64,000 nt of DNA from NCBI RefSeq assembly GCF_900108025.1, contig NZ_FNUS01000006.1, positions 124,001 to 188,000 on the forward strand, read 5' to 3'. Of this stretch, positions 41,940-50,919 are shown piece after piece. Every line of letters starts with the position of its first letter. Within the stretch, counting starts at the first letter, position 1. Position numbers and translations under genes: made by a program. The stretch is from Halpernia humi. GTDB taxonomy: Bacteria > Bacteroidota > Bacteroidia > Flavobacteriales > Weeksellaceae. The notes beneath the pieces were generated by a model, which saw only the letters and a list, made by a program, of their open reading frames with translations, did not search any database and had not been told where the DNA came from.

Positions 41940-43235
41940 TTGAATAAAAACACAGCCATAATTGCTGAAAACATCTCTAAACAATACCGTTTAGGAGAAG
42001 TAGGAACAGGCACTATTACGCATGATCTTAATCGATTTTGGGCAAAAATACGTGGTAAAGAAGACCCTTTTCTTAAAATTGGCGAAGCCAATGATCGTAG
42101 TGCAAAAGGAGGAAGCGAGTATGTTTGGTCTTTGAAGGATATTAATTTTGAGATTGAAAAGGGCGATGCGGTAGGTATTATTGGTAGAAATGGTGCTGGA
42201 AAATCGACGCTATTAAAATTATTAAGCCGCGTTACAAAACCAACAACAGGTCATTTTGAAGTGCAAGGAAGAATCGCCTCACTTCTGGAAGTTGGCACAG
42301 GTTTTAATCCTGAAATGACAGGGCGAGAAAACATTTTTCTTAACGGCGCCATTTTAGGAATGCGCAAGCAGGAAATTAAAAAAAAGTTTGATGAAATTGT
42401 AGATTTTGCGGGGGTAGAACGTTATATCGACACACCTGTTAAACGCTATTCTTCCGGGATGTATGTGCGTCTGGCTTTTGCCGTGGCGGCGCATTTAGAA
42501 TCTGAAATCTTAATAGTAGATGAGGTTCTTGCCGTAGGCGACGCCGAATTTCAAAAAAAATGCCTTGGCAAAATGGGCGATGTTTCAAAAGGAGAAGGAA
42601 GGACTGTTTTGTTTGTTAGTCACAATATGGGTTCCGTAAAAGAATTATGTGACAATTGTATGTTTTTAGAGAATGGAATAGTTCGAAATATAGACGTGAC
42701 CGACAATATTATAAGAGAATATATTGGTATTGAAAATGAAAAAATTTTTACAAAAGATTTGGTGATAAATGATTCGCACAGAAGATATGAAACTGAACGT
42801 GAATTGGAGATAATGTCTTTAGAAATTTTAGATACCTTAATTGCTAACAAATATGCAACAAATTCAAAGATAAAAGTTAAAATTGAATTAAAAAGGAATA
42901 AAAAAATTATAGATAAGTTTAGAATTGCCGGTTCAATATTTTCCGAAGAACAGATTAAAATTGGAACGTTCTTTTCGGATTATTTAACTTTTGTAAATGA
43001 AGAATTTCAAACAGTAATTTTAAATATTGAAAATCACAATTTATCAAAAGGGAAATATTATTTTGGATTGTCTGTCGGAATAGGTAATCAAGATACAGAT
43101 AATAAAGAGTTTGATATTGTATATGAAGTATTAGGTTTTGAAATAACCCATTCAAGAGATTTGAATAGTCCAATTTTAAAATGGCCAAATAACTGGGGGA
43201 ATATTAATTTTAATGCAAGTATTACTAATATATAA
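41940..43235 (+). CDS. Polysaccharide ABC transporter ATP-binding protein with C-terminal glycan-binding domain (Wzt-like)
   Basis: A 431-residue protein. The ABC domain spans ~1-260: Walker A GIIGRNGAGKSTLL near 77-90, signature VKRYSSGMYVRLAFAVAAHL near 160-180 and Walker B SEILIVDEVLAVGD near 185. Residues ~275-431 match the Wzt C-terminal beta-sandwich (KIKVKIELKRNKKI; GKYYFGLSVGIGNQ), which in E. coli O8/O9a binds the modified end of the finished chain. The start is TTG at 41940, giving MNKNTAIIAENISKQYRLG. A methyltransferase gene begins on its last stop base, consistent with a terminal-methyl export signal. Confidence 0.93.
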   Translation: MNKNTAIIAENISKQYRLGEVGTGTITHDLNRFWAKIRGKEDPFLKIGEANDRSAKGGSEYVWSLKDINFEIEKGDAVGIIGRNGAGKSTLLKLLSRVTKPTTGHFEVQGRIASLLEVGTGFNPEMTGRENIFLNGAILGMRKQEIKKKFDEIVDFAGVERYIDTPVKRYSSGMYVRLAFAVAAHLESEILIVDEVLAVGDAEFQKKCLGKMGDVSKGEGRTVLFVSHNMGSVKELCDNCMFLENGIVRNIDVTDNIIREYIGIENEKIFTKDLVINDSHRRYETERELEIMSLEILDTLIANKYATNSKIKVKIELKRNKKIIDKFRIAGSIFSEEQIKIGTFFSDYLTFVNEEFQTVILNIENHNLSKGKYYFGLSVGIGNQDTDNKEFDIVYEVLGFEITHSRDLNSPILKWPNNWGNINFNASITNI

Positions 43236-43936
43236 TGAATTATTTTACAGATTCTAAAATTAACTTTTCTAATTTAGATGTGTTCATAAGGAGAAGGAGC
43301 ATCTTTAACGCAATTAAATGGGCATTACCTTATTTCGGTAAATCACTTTTGGATATTGGTTGCGGTAAAATGCCATATAAAAATGAAATTTTAGAAAATT
43401 CTCGCGTAGAAAGTTACGTCGGGCTAGATATTGATAGTGCAATAACTTATGATGAAGAAGTTATTCCAGATTTTAGATGGGATGGAAAAGTAATGCCGTT
43501 TGAAGATAATACCTTTGATTCTGCTTTTGCTACAGAGGTTTTGGAACATTGTCCAAATCCCGAAATTATCCTAGCAGAAATATTTAGAGTAATTAAGGAT
43601 GATGGATGTTTTTTTTTTACTGTTCCTTTTATTTGGAATTTGCACGAAGTTCCTCATGATGAATTTCGATATACACCATTTTCTCTAAACAGACTTTTGG
43701 CAGAAGCAGGATTTGAAAACATTGAAATATACACTTCAGGCGGTTGGGATAGCTATTTAGCGCAGGCCATCGCTACTTGGATAAAAAGGTCATCTATTTC
43801 TCAAAGGAAAAAAGTGTTTTTTAGTTTCCTTTTAAAACCTTTAATAAAAAAGTTATATTCAAGGGATTTAAATAAAAAAATTTCTTTTAAAGATGGGCAA
43901 ATGATAACAGATTTATATGGAATTGCAAAAAAGTAA
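43235..43936 (+). CDS. Class I SAM-dependent methyltransferase
   Basis: A 233-residue Rossmann-fold methyltransferase. Motif I is SLLDIGCGKMPYK near 37-49, the acidic motif II YVGLDIDSAI near 65, and VMPFEDNTFDSAFATEVLEHCPNPEIILAEIFRVIKDDG forms the motif IV/V block of the Methyltransf_11 family. The start overlaps the Wzt stop by one base. Direct coupling to a Wzt with a glycan-binding tail suggests methylation of the polysaccharide, possibly as a chain-end cap. That role is inferred; a sugar-modifying role inside the repeat unit is equally possible. Confidence 0.86.
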   Translation: MNYFTDSKINFSNLDVFIRRRSIFNAIKWALPYFGKSLLDIGCGKMPYKNEILENSRVESYVGLDIDSAITYDEEVIPDFRWDGKVMPFEDNTFDSAFATEVLEHCPNPEIILAEIFRVIKDDGCFFFTVPFIWNLHEVPHDEFRYTPFSLNRLLAEAGFENIEIYTSGGWDSYLAQAIATWIKRSSISQRKKVFFSFLLKPLIKKLYSRDLNKKISFKDGQMITDLYGIAKK

Positions 43937-45032
43937 AAAAAACATTGCTATAATTGTTGATACTGTAGATGAAATATCTGAAACTTTTATAAAAAATCAC
44001 ATAAAATATTTACCGCATTATAATTTTGTATTTAGTGGATTTCCTGTACCATTAAATAAAATGATGGTAAAACCTTCTTTATTTAATAAATTTAAATATA
44101 GAATGATTTCAAAAAAAATTGCGAAGTCATGGTTACAATTATATCAAGAAAATCAATTTACAAATGAAATAAAAAATAATAAAATCGATATAGTTTTTGC
44201 AGAATTTCTTACAAATGGTGTTAAAGTTTTGGAATTATGCAAAAAAAATAATTTACCCTTAATAGTCACCGCTTTAGGCTACGATATCTCTATTGAAAGT
44301 ATTGTTACAAAAAATAATCTATTATATAAAGAGTTATTTGATTATTGCCAAAATATCGTTATTGTATCTAAACATATGAAGGACAAAATTTTAGAAATAG
44401 GTTGTGATGAGTCTAAAATTATTTATTCACCTTGTGGTCCAGATGAAAGTTTTTTTAATATTAATCCTAATTTTAAATCAAAACAAATATTTGCATTAGG
44501 AAGATTTGTAGATAAAAAAGGACCTATTTTTACACTTTTGGCCTTTAAGCAAGTACTAGAAAAAGTACCAAATGCAAATTTAGTTTTTGGTGGGGAAGGA
44601 CAATTGTGGAATGCTGCAAAAGATTTAAGTTACTCTTTAGGTATGAATCAAAATGTGCTTTTCCCAGGTTTTATAAGTCAAGATAAGCAAAAAGAAATAC
44701 TTTCAGAATCTATAATGTTTGTTCAACATTCTCAAAAAGCTGACAATGGCGATTCAGAAGGAACTCCTGTTGCATTGTTAGAGGCATCCGCTGCTTCATT
44801 ACCGGTTGTTTCTACATTTCATGCTGGCATTCCAGATGTTATTTTGAATAATAAAACTGGCTTTTTGGTGAAAGAGAAAGATGTAAACAATATGGCTGAA
44901 AAAATGATTTATTTATTAGAAAATATAGATATAGCTAAAGGTATGGGAAAAGCCGGCAAAAAGTATGTTGAAAAGAATTTCTCATTAGAAAGCCATATTT
45001 CAGATCTTAATGAATGTATTTTACGAAAATGA
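43917..45032 (+). CDS. Glycosyltransferase family 4
   Basis: A 371-residue GT-B glycosyltransferase. The C-terminal donor-binding domain is clear: IFALGRFVDKKGPIFTLLAFK near 190-210, NANLVFGGEGQLWNAAKDLSYSLGMNQNVLFPGF, and the EX7E-type block DSEGTPVALLEASAASLPVVSTFHAGIPDVI near 278-308. The start overlaps the methyltransferase by 20 bp, and MELQ is the first of two possible openings. It adds a sugar from a nucleotide donor to a lipid-linked glycan at the cytoplasmic membrane face; donor and linkage cannot be told. Confidence 0.9.
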   Translation: MELQKSKKNIAIIVDTVDEISETFIKNHIKYLPHYNFVFSGFPVPLNKMMVKPSLFNKFKYRMISKKIAKSWLQLYQENQFTNEIKNNKIDIVFAEFLTNGVKVLELCKKNNLPLIVTALGYDISIESIVTKNNLLYKELFDYCQNIVIVSKHMKDKILEIGCDESKIIYSPCGPDESFFNINPNFKSKQIFALGRFVDKKGPIFTLLAFKQVLEKVPNANLVFGGEGQLWNAAKDLSYSLGMNQNVLFPGFISQDKQKEILSESIMFVQHSQKADNGDSEGTPVALLEASAASLPVVSTFHAGIPDVILNNKTGFLVKEKDVNNMAEKMIYLLENIDIAKGMGKAGKKYVEKNFSLESHISDLNECILRK

Positions 45033-45871
45033 TGAACACTCCACTTTTCTCCATTCTCATCGCCCAATATAACAATGGCAAATTTTTCGAAGATTGTTAT
45101 AAAAGTATTATGGCACAAACTTATCAAAATTGGGAAGCAATTATTGTAGATGATTGTTCTAATGATAATTCTTTGCAGCAAATTAAAAAATTGATAGGCG
45201 AAGATCATCGATTTAAAATCTTCACAAACGACCAAAACAAAGGTTGCGGTTTTACCAAAAGGAAATGCGTGGAACTAGCCTCTGGAGAAATATGTGCATT
45301 TCTAGATCCAGACGATACTATTTCGGAAATTGCTGTTGAAGAAATGGTAAAAACGCATATCGAGCTTCCCGATACTGGTTTGGTTTATTCTAATTTTATT
45401 TATTGTGATGATAATTTAAACCAAAAGGAAATTCATTTTCAAAATGCAGTTGTAAATTTTTCATCAGATTTTTTTAATCTAAAAGGGGAAATTTCTCATT
45501 TTGCAACCTTTAAAAAATCATTTTATGAGAAAACTTCAGGCATCGATGAATTTTTAATAAGAGCAGTAGACCAAGATTTATATTTAAAACTCTATGAAGT
45601 AGGAAAAGTATTTTATATAAATAAAAATTTTTATTATTATCGGATACACGATGGTGGTATTTCCACTAATGAAAATAAAAGAAAAGCAAAATATTGGCAT
45701 TGGGTTGTTATTATTGCAGCAGCAAGAAGAAGAAAAGTTAATATTGAAAATCTATTTATGGATATTGAAACAATTCCTTTTCGAGAAAGAGCATTAGAAT
45801 TGGAAATCGCAAATTATAATAAATCTATTATCTTTAAAGCACTAAGAAAAATTGGAATATTTAAAATATGA
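45029..45871 (+). CDS. Glycosyltransferase family 2
   Basis: A 280-residue GT-A glycosyltransferase. FSILIAQYNNGKFFEDCYKSIMAQTYQNWEAIIVDDCSNDNS holds the nucleotide-binding DD pair near 40, and FLDPDDTI near 95 the metal-binding DxD-type motif. VDQDLYLKLYEVGKV is the acceptor-side block. The ATG at 45029 overlaps the previous stop as ATGA; an ATG five codons upstream is also in frame. The next gene again overlaps by 4 bp. Confidence 0.9.
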   Translation: MMNTPLFSILIAQYNNGKFFEDCYKSIMAQTYQNWEAIIVDDCSNDNSLQQIKKLIGEDHRFKIFTNDQNKGCGFTKRKCVELASGEICAFLDPDDTISEIAVEEMVKTHIELPDTGLVYSNFIYCDDNLNQKEIHFQNAVVNFSSDFFNLKGEISHFATFKKSFYEKTSGIDEFLIRAVDQDLYLKLYEVGKVFYINKNFYYYRIHDGGISTNENKRKAKYWHWVVIIAAARRRKVNIENLFMDIETIPFRERALELEIANYNKSIIFKALRKIGIFKI

Positions 45872-46710
45872 ATAATCCTTTAATTTCCATAATAGTTCCC
45901 TGCTACAACCAAGCACAATATTTAGATGAATGCTTGCAATCCGTTTTAGACCAAACATACACAAAGTGGGAATGCATTATCGTGAATGATGGTTCGCCAG
46001 ACAATACAGAAGAAATTGCAAAAATTTGGACTTTAAAAGATCCCCGTTTTAAATATTTTTATAAAGAAAATGGCGGTTTAAGTTCTGCCAGAAATTTTGG
46101 ATTAAATTTAGCAAATGGCGCATTTGTTCAGTTGTTAGATTGTGATGATTATATTGCTAAAAATAAGTTAGAGTTACAAATCTTAGATTTAGAAAGTGGT
46201 GACATAAGCATTTCTGATTATGAAAAAGTAAATGATAACCACGAAAAACTTTCTTTGCAATATTGTGCACCTTTTACTGACACAGGTTTTAGTTTTGAAG
46301 ATTTAATTTTAAAATGGGAAACTGAATTATCAATACCTTGTCATTGTGTTCTCTTTAAAAGAACAACACATAGATTTAACGAGAAATTAAAAAATCACGA
46401 AGATTGGGTTTTTTGGGTTCAACTTTTTTATTGTTCTCAAAAAATTATTTATAATAGAAATGTGTTGGCTTATTATCGTATTTCTGCCAATTCTATGAGT
46501 AGAAATATAAATGAAATGAATAAAGGTTTTTTAAAGGCTTGCAATTTTTTATTTTCTTATTTTCGAGAAAAGAAAGAAAGAAACGCTTTACTTTTACTTA
46601 CGTCAAAAAAAAGAAGAATTAGAAATACTACAAAAATGACTTTGAAAGAAATTTTCGCAAAAAAATTTCCTTCAATTTACAATTCTTACCTTAATTATGT
46701 CAAACAATAA
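45868..46710 (+). CDS. Glycosyltransferase family 2
   Basis: A 280-residue GT-A enzyme. ISIIVPCYNQAQYLDECLQSVLDQTY opens the domain, IIVNDGSPDNTEEIA near 38-50 binds the nucleotide, and QLLDCDDYI near 90 is the DxD-type metal site. NHEDWVFWVQLF near 177 matches the catalytic ED block. The C-terminal ~50 residues are very basic (KKERN...SKKRRIRNTTK) and probably lie at the membrane. It overlaps its upstream neighbour by 4 bp and downstream by 14 bp. Confidence 0.9.
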   Translation: MNNPLISIIVPCYNQAQYLDECLQSVLDQTYTKWECIIVNDGSPDNTEEIAKIWTLKDPRFKYFYKENGGLSSARNFGLNLANGAFVQLLDCDDYIAKNKLELQILDLESGDISISDYEKVNDNHEKLSLQYCAPFTDTGFSFEDLILKWETELSIPCHCVLFKRTTHRFNEKLKNHEDWVFWVQLFYCSQKIIYNRNVLAYYRISANSMSRNINEMNKGFLKACNFLFSYFREKKERNALLLLTSKKRRIRNTTKMTLKEIFAKKFPSIYNSYLNYVKQ

Positions 46711-47770
46711 AATAAAATACCTCGCATACTACCTTCCGCAATTCCACCCAATTCCCGAAAATGACGAGTGGTGGGGAGAAGGTTTTACCGAATGGACCAA
46801 TGTAAAAAAAGCAAAACCATTATTCAAAGGCCATCAACAACCAGTAAAACCGGGAGAATTGGGTTATTATGATCTTTTAAAAACAGAAGAAATTCAAGAA
46901 AAACAAGCCAAACTTGCCAAAGAACACGGCATTGATGGTTTTATTTATTACCAATATTGGTTTGGAAACGGTAAGATGCTTCTAGAAAAACCAGCAGAAA
47001 AAATGCTCGCCAATATAAATGTCGATTTGCCATTTTGCTTTTGCTGGGCAAATGAATCTTGGAGAGGCATCTGGCACGGTTTAGATAATCCAGATACGCT
47101 TATGGAGCAAACTTATAACGGCGAAGAAGATTATAAAAATTATTTCAATTATTTGCTTCCCTTTTTTCAAGACCAAAGGTATGTGAAAATTGATAATAAG
47201 CCTGTTTTTGTAGTGTATGATGCAGCCGCGCTTCCTAATGATTTTATACCATTTTTTCAAAACTTAGCAAAAGAAAACCAACTAAATGGGATTTATTTTA
47301 TGGCGAGCAACAGAGGCAGTAATGATTATGATTACAAATCAAAAGGATTCGATTCTAAAATATCTGGAGATTACAACGTGCTGCTTGATAAGGAATTGTT
47401 TAAAATTAGAAAACCCACATTTAGAAACCGTTTATTAAAAAAACTTCAAAAAAATGTAAATCTTCCCATGGTTTTAGATTACAAAAGTTTTTTTAAAAAA
47501 TTAAAGTACACAAATTCTAACGTAGAAACTTTTCCTATGGTTTTGCCCAATTGGGATAATACACCAAGAAGTAAATACAAAGGATTTTTATTTTCAAATT
47601 CTTCACCCGATTTATTTAAAAAGGAAATAAAAAAAGCCATAAAATTTCTGAATAACAAAGACTGTAAAGAAAAACTAATCATCATAAAATCGTGGAATGA
47701 ATGGGCAGAAGGCAATTACATAGAACCTGATGAAAATTTAGGAAGAAATTGGTTAAAATCTTTCAAATAA
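46697..47770 (+). CDS. WbsX-like glycosyltransferase (GH99-like domain)
   Basis: A 357-residue protein of the WbsX/glycosyltransferase-WbsX family. The start KYLAYYLPQFHPIPENDEWWGEGFTEWTNVKKAKPLFKGH is diagnostic. ANESWRGIWHGLDNP near 115 and KSWNEWAEGNYIEPDENLGRNW near the C-terminus are the other conserved blocks, with aromatic and acidic residues typical of the GH99-like barrel. The family occurs in O-antigen and capsule loci and is thought to transfer or trim sugars. Catalytic mode is not settled. The locus breaks briefly here: the next gene starts 72 nt later. Confidence 0.9.
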   Translation: MSNNKIKYLAYYLPQFHPIPENDEWWGEGFTEWTNVKKAKPLFKGHQQPVKPGELGYYDLLKTEEIQEKQAKLAKEHGIDGFIYYQYWFGNGKMLLEKPAEKMLANINVDLPFCFCWANESWRGIWHGLDNPDTLMEQTYNGEEDYKNYFNYLLPFFQDQRYVKIDNKPVFVVYDAAALPNDFIPFFQNLAKENQLNGIYFMASNRGSNDYDYKSKGFDSKISGDYNVLLDKELFKIRKPTFRNRLLKKLQKNVNLPMVLDYKSFFKKLKYTNSNVETFPMVLPNWDNTPRSKYKGFLFSNSSPDLFKKEIKKAIKFLNNKDCKEKLIIIKSWNEWAEGNYIEPDENLGRNWLKSFK

Positions 47771-47794
47771 TTTTTTATACATACATTAATAAAT

Positions 47795-47802
47795 TATATT
47801 TG
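47795..47802 (+). promoter_or_regulatory. Candidate internal promoter (-7 element) in the polysaccharide locus
   Basis: TATATTTG, an exact TAnnTTTG match, lies in the 72-nt gap before the GT4 gene at 47843, with a 40-nt leader. No -33 TTG is seen. It is one of few gaps in the locus large enough for a promoter. Confidence 0.3.
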
Positions 47803-47842
47803 AATCATTACACCAAATCAACGATGTAAAGTTGAAAAGTAT

Positions 47843-48991
47843 ATGAAAAAATTTAAAGTCGGGTACTATTGTTTGCACAATCCAGAGAACAAAAAAGCGT
47901 GGTCTGGAACTCATTATTCCATGATGAAAGCAATAGAAGATGCTGATTGTGAGGTTGTTAATTTGTCGCCAATTTTGTATCCACGTTCTTATCATCGTCT
48001 TTTAGCAGTTTATAATAAAATCCATAAATTATTTAGTGATAAATTAATTTATGAAGAGTTTACTTTTTTATCAGCAATTTATTCAGCAATTTACTTTAAA
48101 AAAATAATTAAAAATAAAGAAATTGATATCTTGTTTTGTCCCGCAGCAAGTGCGCAATTCGTCTTTTTACCGAGTAGATTTCCTGTTATATTTTTTAATG
48201 ACAGCACATTTGATCAACTGAAAAACTATTATACTAATTTTAAATATTTTTCAAATTATTCTTTAAATATTTCATCCTTACTTCAAAAACTTGCCTTAAA
48301 AAAGGCCTCTAAAATTATTTTAAGTTCCAATTGGGCGAAAGATTTTGTAGTAAAGCATTATAAAAATTTAGAACATAAAATTGTTTTATCGTCTTTAGGC
48401 GCAAATATGGAAATCCCAAATTCCATTCATCAGAAAAAATACAACAGTCCCTTTGTTTTTCTTTTTGTGGGTTTAAATTGGGAGAGAAAAGGCGGCGACT
48501 TGGTATTAGAAACCGTAGAAAATTTACAAAAAAGAGGATTTAAAATTATTTTAAATTGTGTTGGAGTAAAACCTCCTGTTGAAAAAGAGTATATGGTTTA
48601 TCATGGTTTTTTAGATAAAACTATTGCTAAAGATGCGCTTTTACTTAATAGATTATATAGTGAATCCCATTTTTTATTTGTACCAAGTAGAGCAGAATGC
48701 TACGGCATCGTTTTTAGTGAAGCTTCGGCCTATGGTTTAGTTAGTATCGCAAGCAATACAGGCGGAATTCCTTCTGTAGTTAATGAGGGAGTAAATGGTT
48801 TTTTATTTAGTTTAGATGCGCCCGCAGAAGACTATGCGAAAAAAATTGAAAACATTCTTTTGTCCCCGAATTTATTAAAAGAATTATCTCTTCGTGCAAG
48901 AGAATTTTATGAGAATAATTTAGATTGGCATATATTTTCAGAAAAATTTAATCAAATTTGCCAAGACATTATGTTTAAAAGTAAATCTTAA
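47843..48991 (+). CDS. Glycosyltransferase family 4
   Basis: A 382-residue GT-B enzyme. The C-terminal half has FVFLFVGLNWERKGGDLVLETVENL near 204-228, and the EX7E block RAECYGIVFSEASAYGLVSIASNTGGIPSVV near 284-315, with NGFLF behind it. The N-terminal acceptor domain is divergent, beginning KFKVGYYCLHNPENKKAWSGTHYSMMKAIE. Donor and linkage are unknown. It follows the only sizeable gap inside the gene cluster and could start a new transcript. Confidence 0.9.
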   Translation: MKKFKVGYYCLHNPENKKAWSGTHYSMMKAIEDADCEVVNLSPILYPRSYHRLLAVYNKIHKLFSDKLIYEEFTFLSAIYSAIYFKKIIKNKEIDILFCPAASAQFVFLPSRFPVIFFNDSTFDQLKNYYTNFKYFSNYSLNISSLLQKLALKKASKIILSSNWAKDFVVKHYKNLEHKIVLSSLGANMEIPNSIHQKKYNSPFVFLFVGLNWERKGGDLVLETVENLQKRGFKIILNCVGVKPPVEKEYMVYHGFLDKTIAKDALLLNRLYSESHFLFVPSRAECYGIVFSEASAYGLVSIASNTGGIPSVVNEGVNGFLFSLDAPAEDYAKKIENILLSPNLLKELSLRAREFYENNLDWHIFSEKFNQICQDIMFKSKS

Positions 48992-49028
48992 AAATTTATT
49001 TTTAAACAAATTAAGCCTTACTCTAAAA

Positions 49029-49910
49029 ATGAAAAACTACCTCTATTATATTTATTGGATTTATAGAACTTTGCCTTTCCGGTGGAATTTCCCGAAGTAT
49101 AAAATCATGTCTATTGAAGAAACTATTTCGGATATTATTACCCAAAAAAAAAGCATTTCTCGCTTTGGTGATGGTGAGTTTTTACTACTTTTAAAACAAC
49201 AAGATCTTGGTTTTCAGAAGCAAAATACTTTATTGGTAGATCAACTTCTAGAAGTTTTAAATAATCGAAACCCTAAATTTTTGGTCGCAATTCCTGATAG
49301 TTTAGCAAGCACCAAAACGCACAAAAGATTTGCTAAAGTTTACTGGAAATTATTTATCAATACACACGGCAAAACGCTTGTGAAATTGTTAGATAAAAAA
49401 TATAATTACGGTAATGCAAATATCACCAGATTGTATGTGGGGATGAAAAACCAAGCGAAATCAAAAATCTATTTTGAAAAAATAAAAGCAATTTGGGAAA
49501 ATAGAAATATTTTAATAATCGAAGGCGAACTTTCCAGATTAGGCGTAGGAAATGACTTGTTTGATAATGTAAAAAGTTTAGAAAGAATCATTTGTCCGCA
49601 GAAAAATGCATTTGAAAAATACGAAGAAATAAAAGCAGCGGCAATTAAATTGGGCAAAGATAAATTGATTCTGTGTGCTTTAGGTCCAACTGCAACGGTT
49701 CTTTGCTCGGACCTTGCAAACGAAGGATTTTGGGCGTTTGACATCGGCCACATCGATGTAGAATATATGTGGATGCTGATGAAAGCCGAGGGAAGAGTTT
49801 CTATAAAAGGTCGTTATGTTAATGAATCCGATAATTCAGAAGGCTTTGAATTGGAACCAGAATTAAAATCAGGATATGAAAAATCCATTATTTTAGATTT
49901 ATCCCAATAA
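49029..49910 (+). CDS. GT-D fold glycosyltransferase (SP_1767/DUF1792 family)
   Basis: A 293-residue protein of the family whose founding members transfer glucose onto serine-rich repeat glycoproteins with the GT-D fold. The conserved FGDGEF motif (SRFGDGEFLLLL near 41-52) is the metal-binding DxE site. LIIEGELSRLGVGNDLFDN near 165-183 and LCALGPTATVLCSDLANEGFWAFDIGHIDVEYMWM near 221-255 are the other hallmarks. Here it is surrounded by polysaccharide genes and probably builds the glycan itself. Confidence 0.87.
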   Translation: MKNYLYYIYWIYRTLPFRWNFPKYKIMSIEETISDIITQKKSISRFGDGEFLLLLKQQDLGFQKQNTLLVDQLLEVLNNRNPKFLVAIPDSLASTKTHKRFAKVYWKLFINTHGKTLVKLLDKKYNYGNANITRLYVGMKNQAKSKIYFEKIKAIWENRNILIIEGELSRLGVGNDLFDNVKSLERIICPQKNAFEKYEEIKAAAIKLGKDKLILCALGPTATVLCSDLANEGFWAFDIGHIDVEYMWMLMKAEGRVSIKGRYVNESDNSEGFELEPELKSGYEKSIILDLSQ

Positions 49911-49935
49911 AAAATTAAGTTATTTTTGATTTAAA

Positions 49936-50886
49936 ATGAACAAATATCCTAAAATAAGCGCGTGTATTGTTACCTATAATCAGGAAGATCTTATTTCGCA
50001 ATGCCTCGATGGCGTGCTAATACAAGATTATCCTGGTGAAATTGAAATTGTCTTAAGCGATGACTGCTCTACAGATAACACCGACGCAGTTATTACGGAT
50101 TATATTGCCACAAAAAAAATTCCAGAAAACATTACGGTAAAATATATCAGCCAACAAATTAATAAAGGTTACGTTAGAAATCTTATGTTTGTTTTGAGCG
50201 ATGCAACAGGAGATTACATTGCACTTTGCGACGGAGACGATTACTGGACGAGTGTAGATAAATTGAGAAAACAATGCGATTTTTTAGAGAAAAATCCAGA
50301 TTATAGTTTGTGTTATACCTCTTACCAATGCATCGATTTAAAAGGCAATAAGTTAGGTGTAGCGAGAAGTGGTTTAAACAAGAAGAATACTGCAGATGAG
50401 GTTTTGCAGGGAAGATTTTTATTACCCATAAGAACCGCATTTTCAAGAAATTTTTCCAATGAATTTGTGCCATTTTTTGAAAAATTTCTAAACCCTACGA
50501 GCGCAGACCGAATATATCCTTACTTTTATGCGTTGAAAGGAAAGGTGAAGTTTTTTGATGAAATTACTGCAGTTTACAGAGTTCATGAAGGCGGAATATG
50601 GACTCGTTTAGACGAAAGAAGAAAAATTGAGGAAAGCATAAAGCATCAAATGATTTTCATTGAACGTGCTACCGATAATGAACTAAAGAAAAATAGCGCT
50701 AAAAAGATTTTTTTCCGGGACACCTTAAGCAGTTTGTATTTCAAATTCGTGAAAGATCCGTCCAATATCTTCGGGAATATAATTTTTGTTGTTAAAAAAA
50801 ATAAAATTGCAAAATCGCAACTTTTACCTGCTGCATTAGATTTTTTTAAGTATTACCTGCAGATTTTAAAATCTAAATTTAAGTAA
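49936..50886 (+). CDS. Glycosyltransferase family 2
   Basis: A 316-residue GT-A enzyme. KISACIVTYNQEDLISQCLDGVLIQDYPGEIEIVLSDDCSTDNT contains the nucleotide-binding DD near 43, and ALCDGDDYWT near 97 the DxD-type motif. A block with FDEITAVYRVHEGGIWTRLDERRK near 205-228 is typical of capsule GT2 enzymes. The last ~80 residues are basic and hydrophobic, suggesting membrane contact. Start ATG at 49936, 25 nt after the GT-D gene. Confidence 0.9.
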   Translation: MNKYPKISACIVTYNQEDLISQCLDGVLIQDYPGEIEIVLSDDCSTDNTDAVITDYIATKKIPENITVKYISQQINKGYVRNLMFVLSDATGDYIALCDGDDYWTSVDKLRKQCDFLEKNPDYSLCYTSYQCIDLKGNKLGVARSGLNKKNTADEVLQGRFLLPIRTAFSRNFSNEFVPFFEKFLNPTSADRIYPYFYALKGKVKFFDEITAVYRVHEGGIWTRLDERRKIEESIKHQMIFIERATDNELKKNSAKKIFFRDTLSSLYFKFVKDPSNIFGNIIFVVKKNKIAKSQLLPAALDFFKYYLQILKSKFK

Positions 50887-50919
50887 GATGAAAACATTCT
50901 GGTTTATCAACATATTAAA

